Source: an uncultured Collinsella sp.
GTDB lineage: Bacteria > Actinomycetota > Coriobacteriia > Coriobacteriales > Coriobacteriaceae
Reading direction: 5' to 3'
DNA length: 11,750 nucleotides
Assembly (NCBI GenBank): GCA_902494295.1
Contig: CABUSL010000055.1
Span: 1-11,750, forward strand
Part shown: positions 5,688 to 11,750 of the stretch, one piece after another
How the letters are laid out: every line of letters begins with the position of its first letter
Position numbering within the stretch: position 1 is the first letter of the stretch
Translations under genes and position numbers: made by a program
The notes under the pieces: generated by a model
What the model saw: only the letters and a program-made list of their open reading frames with translations
What the model was told of the DNA's origin: nothing
The model's database searches: none

Positions 5688-6629
5688 ATGTCAGAATTCA
5701 TTAGGCCTCAGGTTCAGGTCGAAGAGATCAACGAGACGTCTGCTCGTGTCTCCGTCGAGCCGCTCGAGCGTGGCTACGGCGATACGCTGGGTAACTCCCT
5801 TCGTCGCGTTCTTCTGTCCTCGCTCGAGGGTGCCGCCGTCGAGGCTATTCAGATCGATGGCGCGCAGCACGAGTTCATGACCATCCCTAACATGGTCGAG
5901 GATGTCACCGACATCGTCCTGAATGTCAAGGGTCTTGTCTTCAGGGCTCTCGGCACGACCGACGAGGCGACCGCCACCATCTCGGTTGACGGCCCCTGCG
6001 AGGTCACCGGTGCGGACTTCTTTATTCCGTCCGAGTTTGAGCTGGTCAACCCCGAGCAGCACATCGCAACGCTCACCGAGGGTGGCCATCTCACCATGAG
6101 CATGCGCATCGGCTATGGCCGCGGCTATGTTTCTGGCGAGGCCAACAAGCGCGACAACGATCCCATCGGTGTGATCCACGTCGACTCGCTGTACTCGCCG
6201 GTTTCCCGTTGCGCCAAGCTCGTTGAGGCTTGCCGTGTCGGTCAGCACACCGACTACGACCGCCTTGTCCTCGAGATCGAGACCAACGGCTCCATCGCCC
6301 CGCGCGACGCCGTGGTCCAGGCTGCCAATATCATCAACCAGCATATGGCCGCCTTTATGAACCTTGCCGAGACCCCCGAGGTCGAGGAGGAGGCTTCGAT
6401 CTTCGCTCCCGAGGTCACCAACGACAACGCCGAGCTGGACAAGCAGATCGAGGATCTGGACCTTTCCGTCCGTTCCTACAACTGCCTTAAGCGCGCCAGC
6501 ATTCACTCGGTCCGTCAGCTCGTTGAGTTCTCGGAGAACGATCTGCTCAACATCCGTAACTTCGGTGTTAAGTCGATCGAGGAAGTGAAGGACAAGCTTG
6601 AGTCCATGGGCCTGAGCCTGAAGGCTTAA
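5688..6629 (+). CDS. rpoA: DNA-directed RNA polymerase subunit alpha
   Basis: Alpha dimerises to nucleate RNA polymerase assembly, and its C-terminal domain binds UP elements and activators. The 313-residue protein has the N-terminal dimerisation motif ERGYGDTLGNSLRRVLLSSL (27-46), the insert domain through about residue 175, an acidic linker (about 228-256), and the C-terminal domain LSVRSYNCLKRASIHSVRQL with NFGVKSIEEVKDKL. Arg262, Asn265, Cys266, Leu267, Lys268, Gly293, Lys295 and Ser296 correspond to the DNA-binding residues known in E. coli alpha. The ATG is preceded by GGAGGT (5677-5682), a near-perfect site five bases away. The linker and both domains appear complete. It is co-transcribed with rpsD and rplQ. 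Confidence 0.98.
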   Translation: MSEFIRPQVQVEEINETSARVSVEPLERGYGDTLGNSLRRVLLSSLEGAAVEAIQIDGAQHEFMTIPNMVEDVTDIVLNVKGLVFRALGTTDEATATISVDGPCEVTGADFFIPSEFELVNPEQHIATLTEGGHLTMSMRIGYGRGYVSGEANKRDNDPIGVIHVDSLYSPVSRCAKLVEACRVGQHTDYDRLVLEIETNGSIAPRDAVVQAANIINQHMAAFMNLAETPEVEEEASIFAPEVTNDNAELDKQIEDLDLSVRSYNCLKRASIHSVRQLVEFSENDLLNIRNFGVKSIEEVKDKLESMGLSLKA

Positions 6630-6659
6630 TGCTTCGCATATTTGAGGAGAAACTAGACC

Positions 6660-7127
6660 ATGCGTCACAACGTTAAGAAGGGCCTGAAGCTCGGCACCGA
6701 TGCGAGCCACACCAAGGCCATGAAGAAGAGCCTTGCTAAGGCCCTCTTCGAGAACGACCGCATCAAGACCACCGAGACCCGCGCTAAGGCGCTGCGTTCG
6801 GTCGTCGACCCGATCATCACTTGGGCCAAGAAGGGCGACCTGCACTCTCGTCGTCTGGCTATCGCCAAGCTCGGCGATAAGCAGCTCGTTGCCGAGATCT
6901 TCGACAAGGCTGCTCAGGGCATGTGGCAGGACCGCAACGGCGGTTACACCCGCATCATGAAGCTCGGTAACCGCAAGGGCGACAACGCTCCCATCGTTAT
7001 CATGGAGCTCGTCACCGAGCCTTGCACGCCTAAGGCTAAGAAGGCTGCTCCGGCCCCCAAGAAGGCCGCTGCTCCCAAGAAGGTCGAGGCCGTCGAGGAG
7101 GCTCCTGCTGAGGAGACCGCTGAGTAG
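6660..7127 (+). CDS. rplQ: 50S ribosomal protein L17 with Ala/Lys/Glu-rich tail
   Basis: L17 is a large-subunit protein near the polypeptide exit tunnel. Residues 1 to about 118 form the standard domain: MRHNVKKGLKLGTDASHTKA, the KALFENDRIKTTETRAKALR segment, and the closing GDNAPIVIMELV. After that comes a low-complexity extension of about 35 residues, first basic with Ala/Pro/Lys (KKAAPAPKKAAAPKK), then acidic (VEAVEEAPAEETAE). Such tails occur on L17 in actinobacteria and their role is not established. The ATG is preceded by GAGGAGA (6644-6650). A strong terminator follows 26 bases after the stop, so rplQ ends the operon. Confidence 0.97.
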   Translation: MRHNVKKGLKLGTDASHTKAMKKSLAKALFENDRIKTTETRAKALRSVVDPIITWAKKGDLHSRRLAIAKLGDKQLVAEIFDKAAQGMWQDRNGGYTRIMKLGNRKGDNAPIVIMELVTEPCTPKAKKAAPAPKKAAAPKKVEAVEEAPAEETAE

Positions 7128-7153
7128 ACAATCCGTCTGCATAGGCTATATTC

Positions 7154-7184
7154 GAGGGGTACGTTCGCGTACCCCTCTTTTTTT
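7154..7184 (+). terminator. Intrinsic terminator after rplQ
   Basis: A perfect 10-bp stem, GAGGGGTACG (7154-7163) with CGTACCCCTC (7168-7177), closes a TTCG tetraloop (7164-7167) and is followed directly by seven T (7178-7184). The UUCG loop is unusually stable in RNA. This is a textbook Rho-independent terminator and marks the end of the ribosomal operon 26 bases after rplQ. Confidence 0.95.
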
Positions 7185-7219
7185 GTCGAAATGCCATTGC
7201 CTGTTTGTTGGGAGCGTCC

Positions 7220-8044
7220 ATGACCGCGCCGTCTGATTTCAATTCGATTCCCGAGCTCGATGCCACGCTCGTTTTCCGCGTGGCCTACGATGGCTCGTCC
7301 TACAGCGGCTTTGCCGAGCAGCCCGGTCAGACGACGGTTGCGGGCGAGCTGCGCCGCGCTATCGAGACGCTCCTGCGCCGTCCGATTGTCCTGACGTGCG
7401 CGGGGCGTACCGATGCCGGCGTACATGCCGTGGCTCAGTACATCAGCGTGCCCGTAACGGACGCTGAGCTCGCCTTGACGCGCCGTAGGTGGCTGCGGGC
7501 TATGGATGCCCTGCTGCCCAAAGATATCGCCATAAACGAGGTCTACAAGGCCCGTAAAGGCTTTTCTGCACGCTTTGATGCGCGTTCACGTACATATACG
7601 TACCGTATTGCCGATCGCGACGCGCGTCCCGTGCTCTCACGGGGTGCCGTGTGGTGGCATCGCTATCCCTTGGACGTCGAGGCCATGTCTGCGGTCTGTC
7701 CCGCGCTTTTGGGTGAGCAGGACTTTAAGAGCTTTTGCAAGGTTGCCTCGGCCGTTGGCAAGCCCACGCATCGCTGCGTGATGCGTGCCGAGTTTGGCCA
7801 TGAGGTTGCGTTTGGCGAGGACATCCTGACGTTTACCATCGAGGGCAATGCGTTTCTGCATTCGATGGTCCGCACGATCGTGGGCACGCTTGTCGAGATT
7901 GGCATGCATCGCCGTGAACCCGAGTGGATGCGCGAGGTCATCGATGCTTGCGACCGTACCGCTGCGGGCCCCACGGCTCCTGCCTGCGGCCTTACGTTTA
8001 TGGGCGTGGATTACGATCCCGCCGAGCTTGTCGTGCTCGACTAG
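7220..8044 (+). CDS. truA: tRNA pseudouridine(38-40) synthase TruA
   Basis: TruA isomerises uridines 38-40 in the anticodon arm of many tRNAs to pseudouridine. From the ATG at 7220 the product is 274 residues. The N-terminal half has VAYDGSSYSGFAEQP and the catalytic-Asp motif AGRTDAGVHA. Further on come LPKDIAI, RFDARSRTYTYRI, DFKSFCK and FLHSMVRTIVG, all in the family order. I chose ATG 7220 because GGGAG (7210-7214) lies five bases upstream. The TTG at 7205 also in frame would lack a ribosome-binding site. The gene follows the rplQ terminator, so it needs its own promoter or read-through. The residues before LVFRVAYDG are slightly longer than usual. The truA position after rplQ is conserved in Gram-positives. 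Confidence 0.97.
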   Translation: MTAPSDFNSIPELDATLVFRVAYDGSSYSGFAEQPGQTTVAGELRRAIETLLRRPIVLTCAGRTDAGVHAVAQYISVPVTDAELALTRRRWLRAMDALLPKDIAINEVYKARKGFSARFDARSRTYTYRIADRDARPVLSRGAVWWHRYPLDVEAMSAVCPALLGEQDFKSFCKVASAVGKPTHRCVMRAEFGHEVAFGEDILTFTIEGNAFLHSMVRTIVGTLVEIGMHRREPEWMREVIDACDRTAAGPTAPACGLTFMGVDYDPAELVVLD

Positions 8045-8205
8045 GGGAGGGCTCGACGCGTCGTGCGTCGGCACCTGTCATCTGTGGGCTGCGCGTGTGC
8101 AACATCTGTTCTTGGCGTGCAATACAACCGGTGTCTCATTGCTTTTATTGCCGGGGTGTACCATGAACCACGGTTTGATTTATTGCTGTCGAGAGGACGG
8201 ATAAC

Positions 8206-9246
8206 TTGGTTCGACGTGGCTCGCATCCGCGACTTTCGGTGATCCTTGTGGTAGAAGGTTCGCCCAGCTATGCGATGCGTGCGCTCGAGAGTATCCAGAA
8301 CCAAGACCTCTACGATTTGCAGATTGTCGTTGTCTGCCGCGATGCTGCGGCCGGTGTGCGCCATTCGCTTCAAGTTGCTGCCGACAGGGACATCCATATT
8401 GATTTGATTGACGTCGAGGACGCGAAGCGCGGCGCTTGTCTTCGTGCCGGTTTTGCTGCCTCGCGCGGCTCTCAAATCATCGTTATGAACGCCGATGAGT
8501 GGTTTGCTCCGCAGTCCCTTTCCAAGATGGTCGATATCGCGTGCGATACTACGGCAGACATAGTGCTCCCCACGGTGTCGCTCGACCGCTATGATGCACA
8601 TCGAGAGCGCCATTCGCGCGTCTTGGATGCTGCTCATATTGCCATAGAAGACGAGTCTTCTATGGTGACTGGGCTGCCCCAGTTGATTTTGGGCGGCCTA
8701 GTCGCTCAGACCGCTGGCGTGATGTATAGCCGTCCGCTGTTTGAGGCATGCCTGTCGCGCGGCAAGGCGTACCGTACGGTTGAGTTTATGGCTTATGCGC
8801 TTTCGCAGGCACGATGCGTGTCCGGCTGCGGCGATGCTTGTTTCCACGCGGCGGCACTTAAGCTTACAGATGCCTTTGATCCCACCATGTATGCCAAGGT
8901 ATCCGATGACACCCGAGCGCTCGACGAGCTTGCGGACTCACTCTCGGAAGCAGATAGCGGTGGTCGGCTCAAGCTGGCAAGCCAAAAGTTCTACTTTGCC
9001 GGACTGGTCGCCTGCATCGAGAATTTGTGTCTGAGCCCGCATGGGGTGTCGTCAATCGAGCGTTCCGCCCGCATGCGTGATATGCTCGAGGCGCCTCGAA
9101 CCCGTCAGATGGTCGCCGCGCTCAAGGATAACCATCGGGGGCTCGGTCTGTTGTTTGGGCCGATCGCCAGCGCCAAGCCCGCGCGCTGCGTGATGTGTAC
9201 GCATCTGGCAGCTTTTCTTAACCGGACGGGCGCAAAAACCGCCTAA
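8206..9246 (+). CDS. Divergent family 2-like glycosyltransferase
   Basis: The first ~110 residues resemble the nucleotide-binding half of a GT-A fold, family 2 transferase: strand RLSVILVVEG (9-18), helix AMRALESIQNQ, strand LQIVVVCRD (38-46), then KRGACLRAGFAASRGSQIIV and MNADEWF (94-100). In typical GT2 enzymes the latter region reads ARNxGLxxAxGxYIxFLDADDW, so the metal-binding Asp-x-Asp is altered here to Asn-Ala-Asp-Glu. The remaining ~245 residues are not recognised. I see no membrane segments or signal peptide. Several cysteines lie near the C-terminus (RCVMCTHL). The start is TTG at 8206, preceded by GAGAGGA (8191-8197) at eight bases; the next usable start would remove the first strand. 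It stands alone between truA and argR, so the acceptor and product cannot be inferred. The assignment is to fold family only, and activity is uncertain. Confidence 0.6.
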   Translation: MVRRGSHPRLSVILVVEGSPSYAMRALESIQNQDLYDLQIVVVCRDAAAGVRHSLQVAADRDIHIDLIDVEDAKRGACLRAGFAASRGSQIIVMNADEWFAPQSLSKMVDIACDTTADIVLPTVSLDRYDAHRERHSRVLDAAHIAIEDESSMVTGLPQLILGGLVAQTAGVMYSRPLFEACLSRGKAYRTVEFMAYALSQARCVSGCGDACFHAAALKLTDAFDPTMYAKVSDDTRALDELADSLSEADSGGRLKLASQKFYFAGLVACIENLCLSPHGVSSIERSARMRDMLEAPRTRQMVAALKDNHRGLGLLFGPIASAKPARCVMCTHLAAFLNRTGAKTA

Positions 9247-9253
9247 ACGGCTC

Positions 9254-9289
9254 ATTTCGAAACAAACTTGCATAGAATTGTTTCGAAAT
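9254..9289. promoter_or_regulatory. 12-bp inverted repeat upstream of argR, possible operator
   Basis: ATTTCGAAACAA (9254-9265) and TTGTTTCGAAAT (9278-9289) are exact reverse complements separated by 12 bases. Each arm itself contains the palindrome TTTCGAAA, so the region has two copies of one 8-bp palindrome with centres 24 bases apart. It starts eight bases after the glycosyltransferase stop and ends about 90 bases before the argR start. No T-run follows, so a terminator is less likely than a dimeric-regulator site. It does not look like a canonical ARG box. Confidence 0.45.
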
Positions 9290-9378
9290 ACGTTCTTATA
9301 CACAAAAGCCTTCAAATAGCGTTAAACTATTCAATCACTGATTGATTGTCTCCGCCATCTTTTGGAGAGAGGGTTTGT

Positions 9379-9816
9379 ATGGCTAAAAAACGCAATGGGC
9401 GCCAGGATGCCATTAGAGATATTGTGCGCAATAAGGACGTCCGCACGCAGCGCGTGCTGGTCGATGAGCTCCGCGCTATGGGCTTTGATTGCACGCAGGC
9501 GACTGTCTCTCGTGATATTGCCGATATGGGGCTGCGTAAGCTCCCTGAGGGCATCTATGTTCTGGCAGAGGACCTGCATCTGCAGCGTATGGTTTCCGAG
9601 CTCGTAACGGGCGTTCTGCGTACCGATAATCTGGTTATGATCAAGGCTCAGCCTGGCACGGCTTCCGGCATCGCCGCCGCCGTTGATGCGGCAGAGTTGC
9701 CCGATGTGCTTGGCTCGCTTGCCGGCAACGATACGATTTTGGTTATTGCCCAGACGGCCGAGGACGGCGAGCGTCTCGAGGCGCTGATCAATAAGCTGAG
9801 CAATTCTCGCAAGTAG
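9379..9816 (+). CDS. argR: Arginine repressor ArgR
   Basis: ArgR is the hexameric arginine-dependent regulator of arginine biosynthesis and catabolism. The 145-residue protein has an N-terminal winged helix (RQDAIRDIVRNKDVRTQRVL, then DCTQATVSRDIADMGLRKLP, where Ser44-Arg45 lie in the recognition helix) and a C-terminal oligomerisation and arginine-binding domain (QPGTASGIAAAVDAAELPDV, LGSLAGNDTILVIA). Asp118 matches one of the arginine-contacting residues, while the preceding Asp of the usual G-D-D is Asn117. I chose ATG 9379 because GGAGAGAGGG (9364-9373) lies five bases upstream and AKKRNGRQ fits the family start; an ATG-like start at 9346 lacks such a site. No arginine biosynthesis genes are in view. 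Two terminators follow. Confidence 0.95.
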   Translation: MAKKRNGRQDAIRDIVRNKDVRTQRVLVDELRAMGFDCTQATVSRDIADMGLRKLPEGIYVLAEDLHLQRMVSELVTGVLRTDNLVMIKAQPGTASGIAAAVDAAELPDVLGSLAGNDTILVIAQTAEDGERLEALINKLSNSRK

Positions 9817-9865
9817 GCGTGCGGGTCGTGCGCTCGGCACTGCGTGAACTGACATAGTGGCTTGT

Positions 9866-9905
9866 AAGGGGTATCGACGTTGGTCGGTACCCCCCCCTTT
9901 TGTTT
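9866..9905 (+). terminator. Intrinsic terminator after argR
   Basis: GGGGTATCGAC (9868-9878) pairs with GTCGGTACCCC (9883-9893) with one G-U pair, around a four-base GTTG loop. Eight C (9890-9897) run on into TTTTGTTT (9898-9905). The stem is followed by four unpaired C before the T stretch, so the shape is slightly off the ideal. It lies 50 bases after the argR stop. Confidence 0.7.
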
Positions 9906-9944
9906 GTCGGTATAAAGACCGCCCACCAGGTCGCTTTAAACTAA

Positions 9945-9982
9945 AAGGCCCCCGAGCAGTTAATAAGCTGCTCGGGGGCCTT
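9945..9982. terminator. Bidirectional terminator between argR and the PBP gene
   Basis: A perfect 15-bp stem, AAGGCCCCCGAGCAG (9945-9959) with CTGCTCGGGGGCCTT (9968-9982), closes an eight-base loop. On the minus strand the stem is followed by TTTTAG, giving a good terminator 22 bases after the PBP stop. On the plus strand it is followed by TTGTTG only. It most likely ends the PBP transcript and backs up the argR terminator at this convergent junction. Confidence 0.85.
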
Positions 9983-10004
9983 GTTGCTTATGGCCGGATG
10001 ATTT

Positions 10005-11630
10005 CTAGCCGACCGTATCGTCAGGCGTGGGCGAGGGGTCGGGAGTGGGCGTAGGCGTAGGCGTGCCGCCATCGCCGCCGGTCGAACCACCAGTGGAGCC
10101 GCCCGTCGAGCCACCGGTCGTACCGGTGCCGCCGGTGGTGTCGCCGCCCGTGGTCTCGGTGGTCGTGGTCGTCGTGGTAGTCGTCGTGGTGGCTTCCTCT
10201 TCGTTCTCGTCCTTGTCGTCGTTCTCCGTCTTCTTGGTGTTGTTGGTGCCGTAGAACTTCCAGACGCTGTTGTTCTTGTAGGTGGGCGCCGTTCCGGTCG
10301 CAAACTCCTCGCGCTCGGTACCGGTCAGAACGGTGTTCATAAACCGCTTAAAGACAGGCAGGTTGGTGCTGTCGCCCAGCAGGTCCGTGCCGTATTTTTG
10401 GATGGGGATCTCGCCCGCGGAATAGCCGGTCCACAGGGCGCACGCCAGCTGCGGGGTATAGCCGCAGAACCACAGGTTAGTGGTGTTGTCGGTGGTGCCC
10501 GTTTTGCCGGCATAGGGCTGGTTGACGCTCAGGGCGCCAGCAGCACCCGTACCGCCGCCCTGCATGACGCCGGACAGAACATCGGTGACCGCGGCGGCCT
10601 CGCCCTCGGTAAGCACCTGTGAGGGATTGTCGGTGTGCTGGTACAGCACCGAACCGGTACGAGAGTCAATCTCGGTGATGGCGATCGGCTGGCGATAGTA
10701 GCCGCCGTTGGCAAACGTCGCGTAGGCGGCGGCCATCTCGAGCGGCGAGATCGAGCCGGTGCCGAGCGTCATGACGGGAACGTCCTCGATGTTGTCCTTG
10801 GCGGGATCGATGCCGAGCTTTTTGACGAGCGAGATGATCTTGCTGTTGCCGACGGCTTCCGCCACCTGGATGTAGCCGGTGTTGGAGGAGTATGCCGTCG
10901 CCTGCTTAAGCGTGATGTTGCCATAGCTCTGGTTGGCGTAGTTTTGTACCTCGGTTGTGGTGCCCTTGGCCTTGAGCGGCGAGTTGCAGTTGAGGGTGAC
11001 GTTGGGGTTCATGCCGTTTTGGATGGCAGTTGCCAGCGTAAAGGCCTTAAAGGTGGAGCCGACGGGACGCTTGGCCGTGGCATGGTTTACGTGGTTCTCG
11101 TCGGCGTTGTAGTCGTAGCCGCCCACCATGCACTTGATGTAGCCGGTCTTGGGATCGACGACGACCATGCCCATGTCCAGGCCGTCGAGCGAGAGCGTGT
11201 CGAGCTGCTCGCGAACGGCATTCTCTGCCACCTGCTGCATCGTGGGGTCGATGGTGGTCTTGACGGTCAGGCCGCCCTTAAAGAGCACGTCGGTCGAGAA
11301 CTCCTGCTCCAGCAGCTGCTTAACATAGGCGACAAAGTAGGGCTGCGAGTATACGTCGACGCCGCTGCCCGAAATCTCGGTCACGTTGAGGGTGATGGGC
11401 TCGGCCTGTGCGGCATCGTGTTCCTCCTGCGTGATGTGGCCCAGGCGCAACATGTTGTCGAGGACCTTGTTGCGACGGGACAGCGCTAGGTCGGGGTTGA
11501 CCGTGGGGTCGTACTGCGAGGGCGAGTTGGGAAGGCCGATGAGCAGCGCGGCCTCGCTGAGGGTGAGATCGGCGGCGCTCTTGGACAGATAGGTCTCGGC
11601 TGCGGCCTCGATGCCGTAGGCACCGTGGCC
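10005..11630 (-). CDS. Class A penicillin-binding protein (transglycosylase/transpeptidase), N-terminus missing
   Basis: Class A PBPs polymerise glycan strands and cross-link peptides at the outer face of the cytoplasmic membrane. About 541 residues are visible. They start in the late transglycosylase domain (GHGAYGIEAAAETYLSKSAA, then LTLSEAALLIGLPNSPSQYD). The transpeptidase domain carries all three catalytic motifs: STFK with the acyl-serine codon at 11055-11057, SSN at 10881-10889, and KTG at 10497-10505. A low-complexity tail follows: a Lys/Asp/Glu stretch, 11 consecutive Thr, Gly/Thr and GGST repeats, then Thr-Pro repeats ending PSPTPDDTVG. The membrane anchor and the first transglycosylase motifs are absent because the sequence switches strand at about 11628-11633. 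The ORF continues open to 11726, but residues before GHGAYG are not PBP-like. The stop at 10005-10007 is followed by a strong terminator. Confidence 0.95.
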   Translation of the reverse strand, partial: GHGAYGIEAAAETYLSKSAADLTLSEAALLIGLPNSPSQYDPTVNPDLALSRRNKVLDNMLRLGHITQEEHDAAQAEPITLNVTEISGSGVDVYSQPYFVAYVKQLLEQEFSTDVLFKGGLTVKTTIDPTMQQVAENAVREQLDTLSLDGLDMGMVVVDPKTGYIKCMVGGYDYNADENHVNHATAKRPVGSTFKAFTLATAIQNGMNPNVTLNCNSPLKAKGTTTEVQNYANQSYGNITLKQATAYSSNTGYIQVAEAVGNSKIISLVKKLGIDPAKDNIEDVPVMTLGTGSISPLEMAAAYATFANGGYYRQPIAITEIDSRTGSVLYQHTDNPSQVLTEGEAAAVTDVLSGVMQGGGTGAAGALSVNQPYAGKTGTTDNTTNLWFCGYTPQLACALWTGYSAGEIPIQKYGTDLLGDSTNLPVFKRFMNTVLTGTEREEFATGTAPTYKNNSVWKFYGTNNTKKTENDDKDENEEEATTTTTTTTTTTETTGGDTTGGTGTTGGSTGGSTGGSTGGDGGTPTPTPTPDPSPTPDDTVG

Positions 11631-11750
11631 GCTACGTGCTGCAGGGCACCGTTGACGTCGAGGACGAGCGCTTCTACGAGCACGGCGGTATCGACCTGTG
11701 GGGTATCGCGCGTGCTGCGGTGGCAACCCTCGGCGGCGGGCACGAAGGCG
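11631..11750 (+). CDS. Class A PBP transglycosylase fragment in inverted orientation
   Basis: On the plus strand the frame through 11651 reads YVLQGTVDVEDERFYEHGGI and continues DLWGIARAAVATLGGGHEG to the end of the window. This is the first conserved motif of the glycosyltransferase-51 domain (EDxxFxxHxG) of a class A PBP, with the catalytic glutamate at 11660-11662. In a normal gene it lies upstream of the GAYGIEAAAE region found at about 11600-11627 on the minus strand, and on the same strand as it. Here it is inverted and the intervening residues are missing. The best reading is a fold-back chimera from the same PBP gene. Confidence 0.85.

Noticed and set aside
5691..7142. A 483-codon open frame on the minus strand across rpoA and rplQ
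   Set aside because: It is antisense to two certain genes. Its Leu/Asp/Val-rich composition is what the complement of GC-biased codons produces, and no domain is recognisable.
8054..8063. Perfect 10-bp palindrome CGACGCGTCG after truA as a terminator
   Set aside because: There is no loop and no T-run after it. A 10-bp self-complementary GC-rich sequence is not rare at this composition.
9817..9865. Short stretch after argR as a small gene
   Set aside because: The open frames near 9857-10054 run through two terminators and have no ribosome-binding site or recognisable product.
10635..11489. A 284-codon plus-strand open frame within the PBP gene
   Set aside because: It lies opposite clear transpeptidase coding sequence with all catalytic motifs on the minus strand, and its Gly/Val/Asp-rich product has no recognisable domain.
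11631..11726. N-terminal extension of the PBP open frame (Arg/Pro-rich, minus strand)
   Set aside because: The same bases encode a recognisable transglycosylase motif on the plus strand, so the minus-strand reading is an artefact of the chimeric join.
1..11750. A novel defence, mobile or biosynthetic system
   Set aside because: I looked on both strands for integrases, transposases, toxin pairs, CRISPR repeats, tRNA genes and clustered unknown genes. Apart from the GT2-like gene and the palindrome, everything is conserved housekeeping content.

Overview
The window is a high-GC bacterial segment carrying the downstream half of the spc ribosomal-protein operon and the whole alpha operon, followed by a few single genes. 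The order is rpsE-rpmD-rplO-secY-adk-map-infA-rpmJ-rpsM-rpsK-rpsD-rpoA-rplQ-truA, the arrangement usual in Gram-positive bacteria. High GC at third codon positions, frequent GTG/TTG starts, an S4 lacking the zinc-knuckle cysteines, and the protein wording (for example a class A PBP with a Thr/Gly/Pro tail) suggest an actinobacterium of the Coriobacteriia, possibly Collinsella. That placement is inference from pattern recognition, not a search.

Layout. Positions 1-168 hold only pieces of rpsE, and they are in conflicting orientations. Positions 171-3516 are a tightly packed + strand run: rpmD, rplO, secY, adk, map, with overlapping starts and stops at rplO/secY and adk/map. Positions 3508-3748 form an AT-richer gap containing a long imperfect palindrome and then a likely promoter for infA. 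Positions 3749-7127 hold infA, rpmJ, rpsM, rpsK, rpsD, rpoA and rplQ, closed by a strong intrinsic terminator (7154-7184). truA (7220-8044), a divergent glycosyltransferase-2-like gene (8206-9246) and argR (9379-9816) follow on the + strand. Two terminators separate argR from a convergent class A penicillin-binding protein gene on the - strand (10005 to about 11630).

Function. The core genes build the ribosome (S5, L30, L15, L36, S13, S11, S4, L17), start translation (IF1), make the RNA polymerase alpha subunit, insert and export proteins (SecY), balance adenylates (Adk), remove N-terminal methionine (Map) and modify tRNA (TruA). ArgR is an arginine-responsive regulator. The PBP polymerises and cross-links peptidoglycan.

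Both ends look chimeric. At each end the terminal ~120 bases encode a nearby part of the same gene (rpsE on the left, the PBP gene on the right) in the opposite orientation. This is the fold-back signature of amplification or assembly chimeras, so the window is probably a whole contig whose last ~120 bases at each end should not be read as genome structure. I see no convincing novel multi-gene system. The most unusual native feature is the ~129-bp imperfect palindrome that overlaps the map stop codon and precedes infA.
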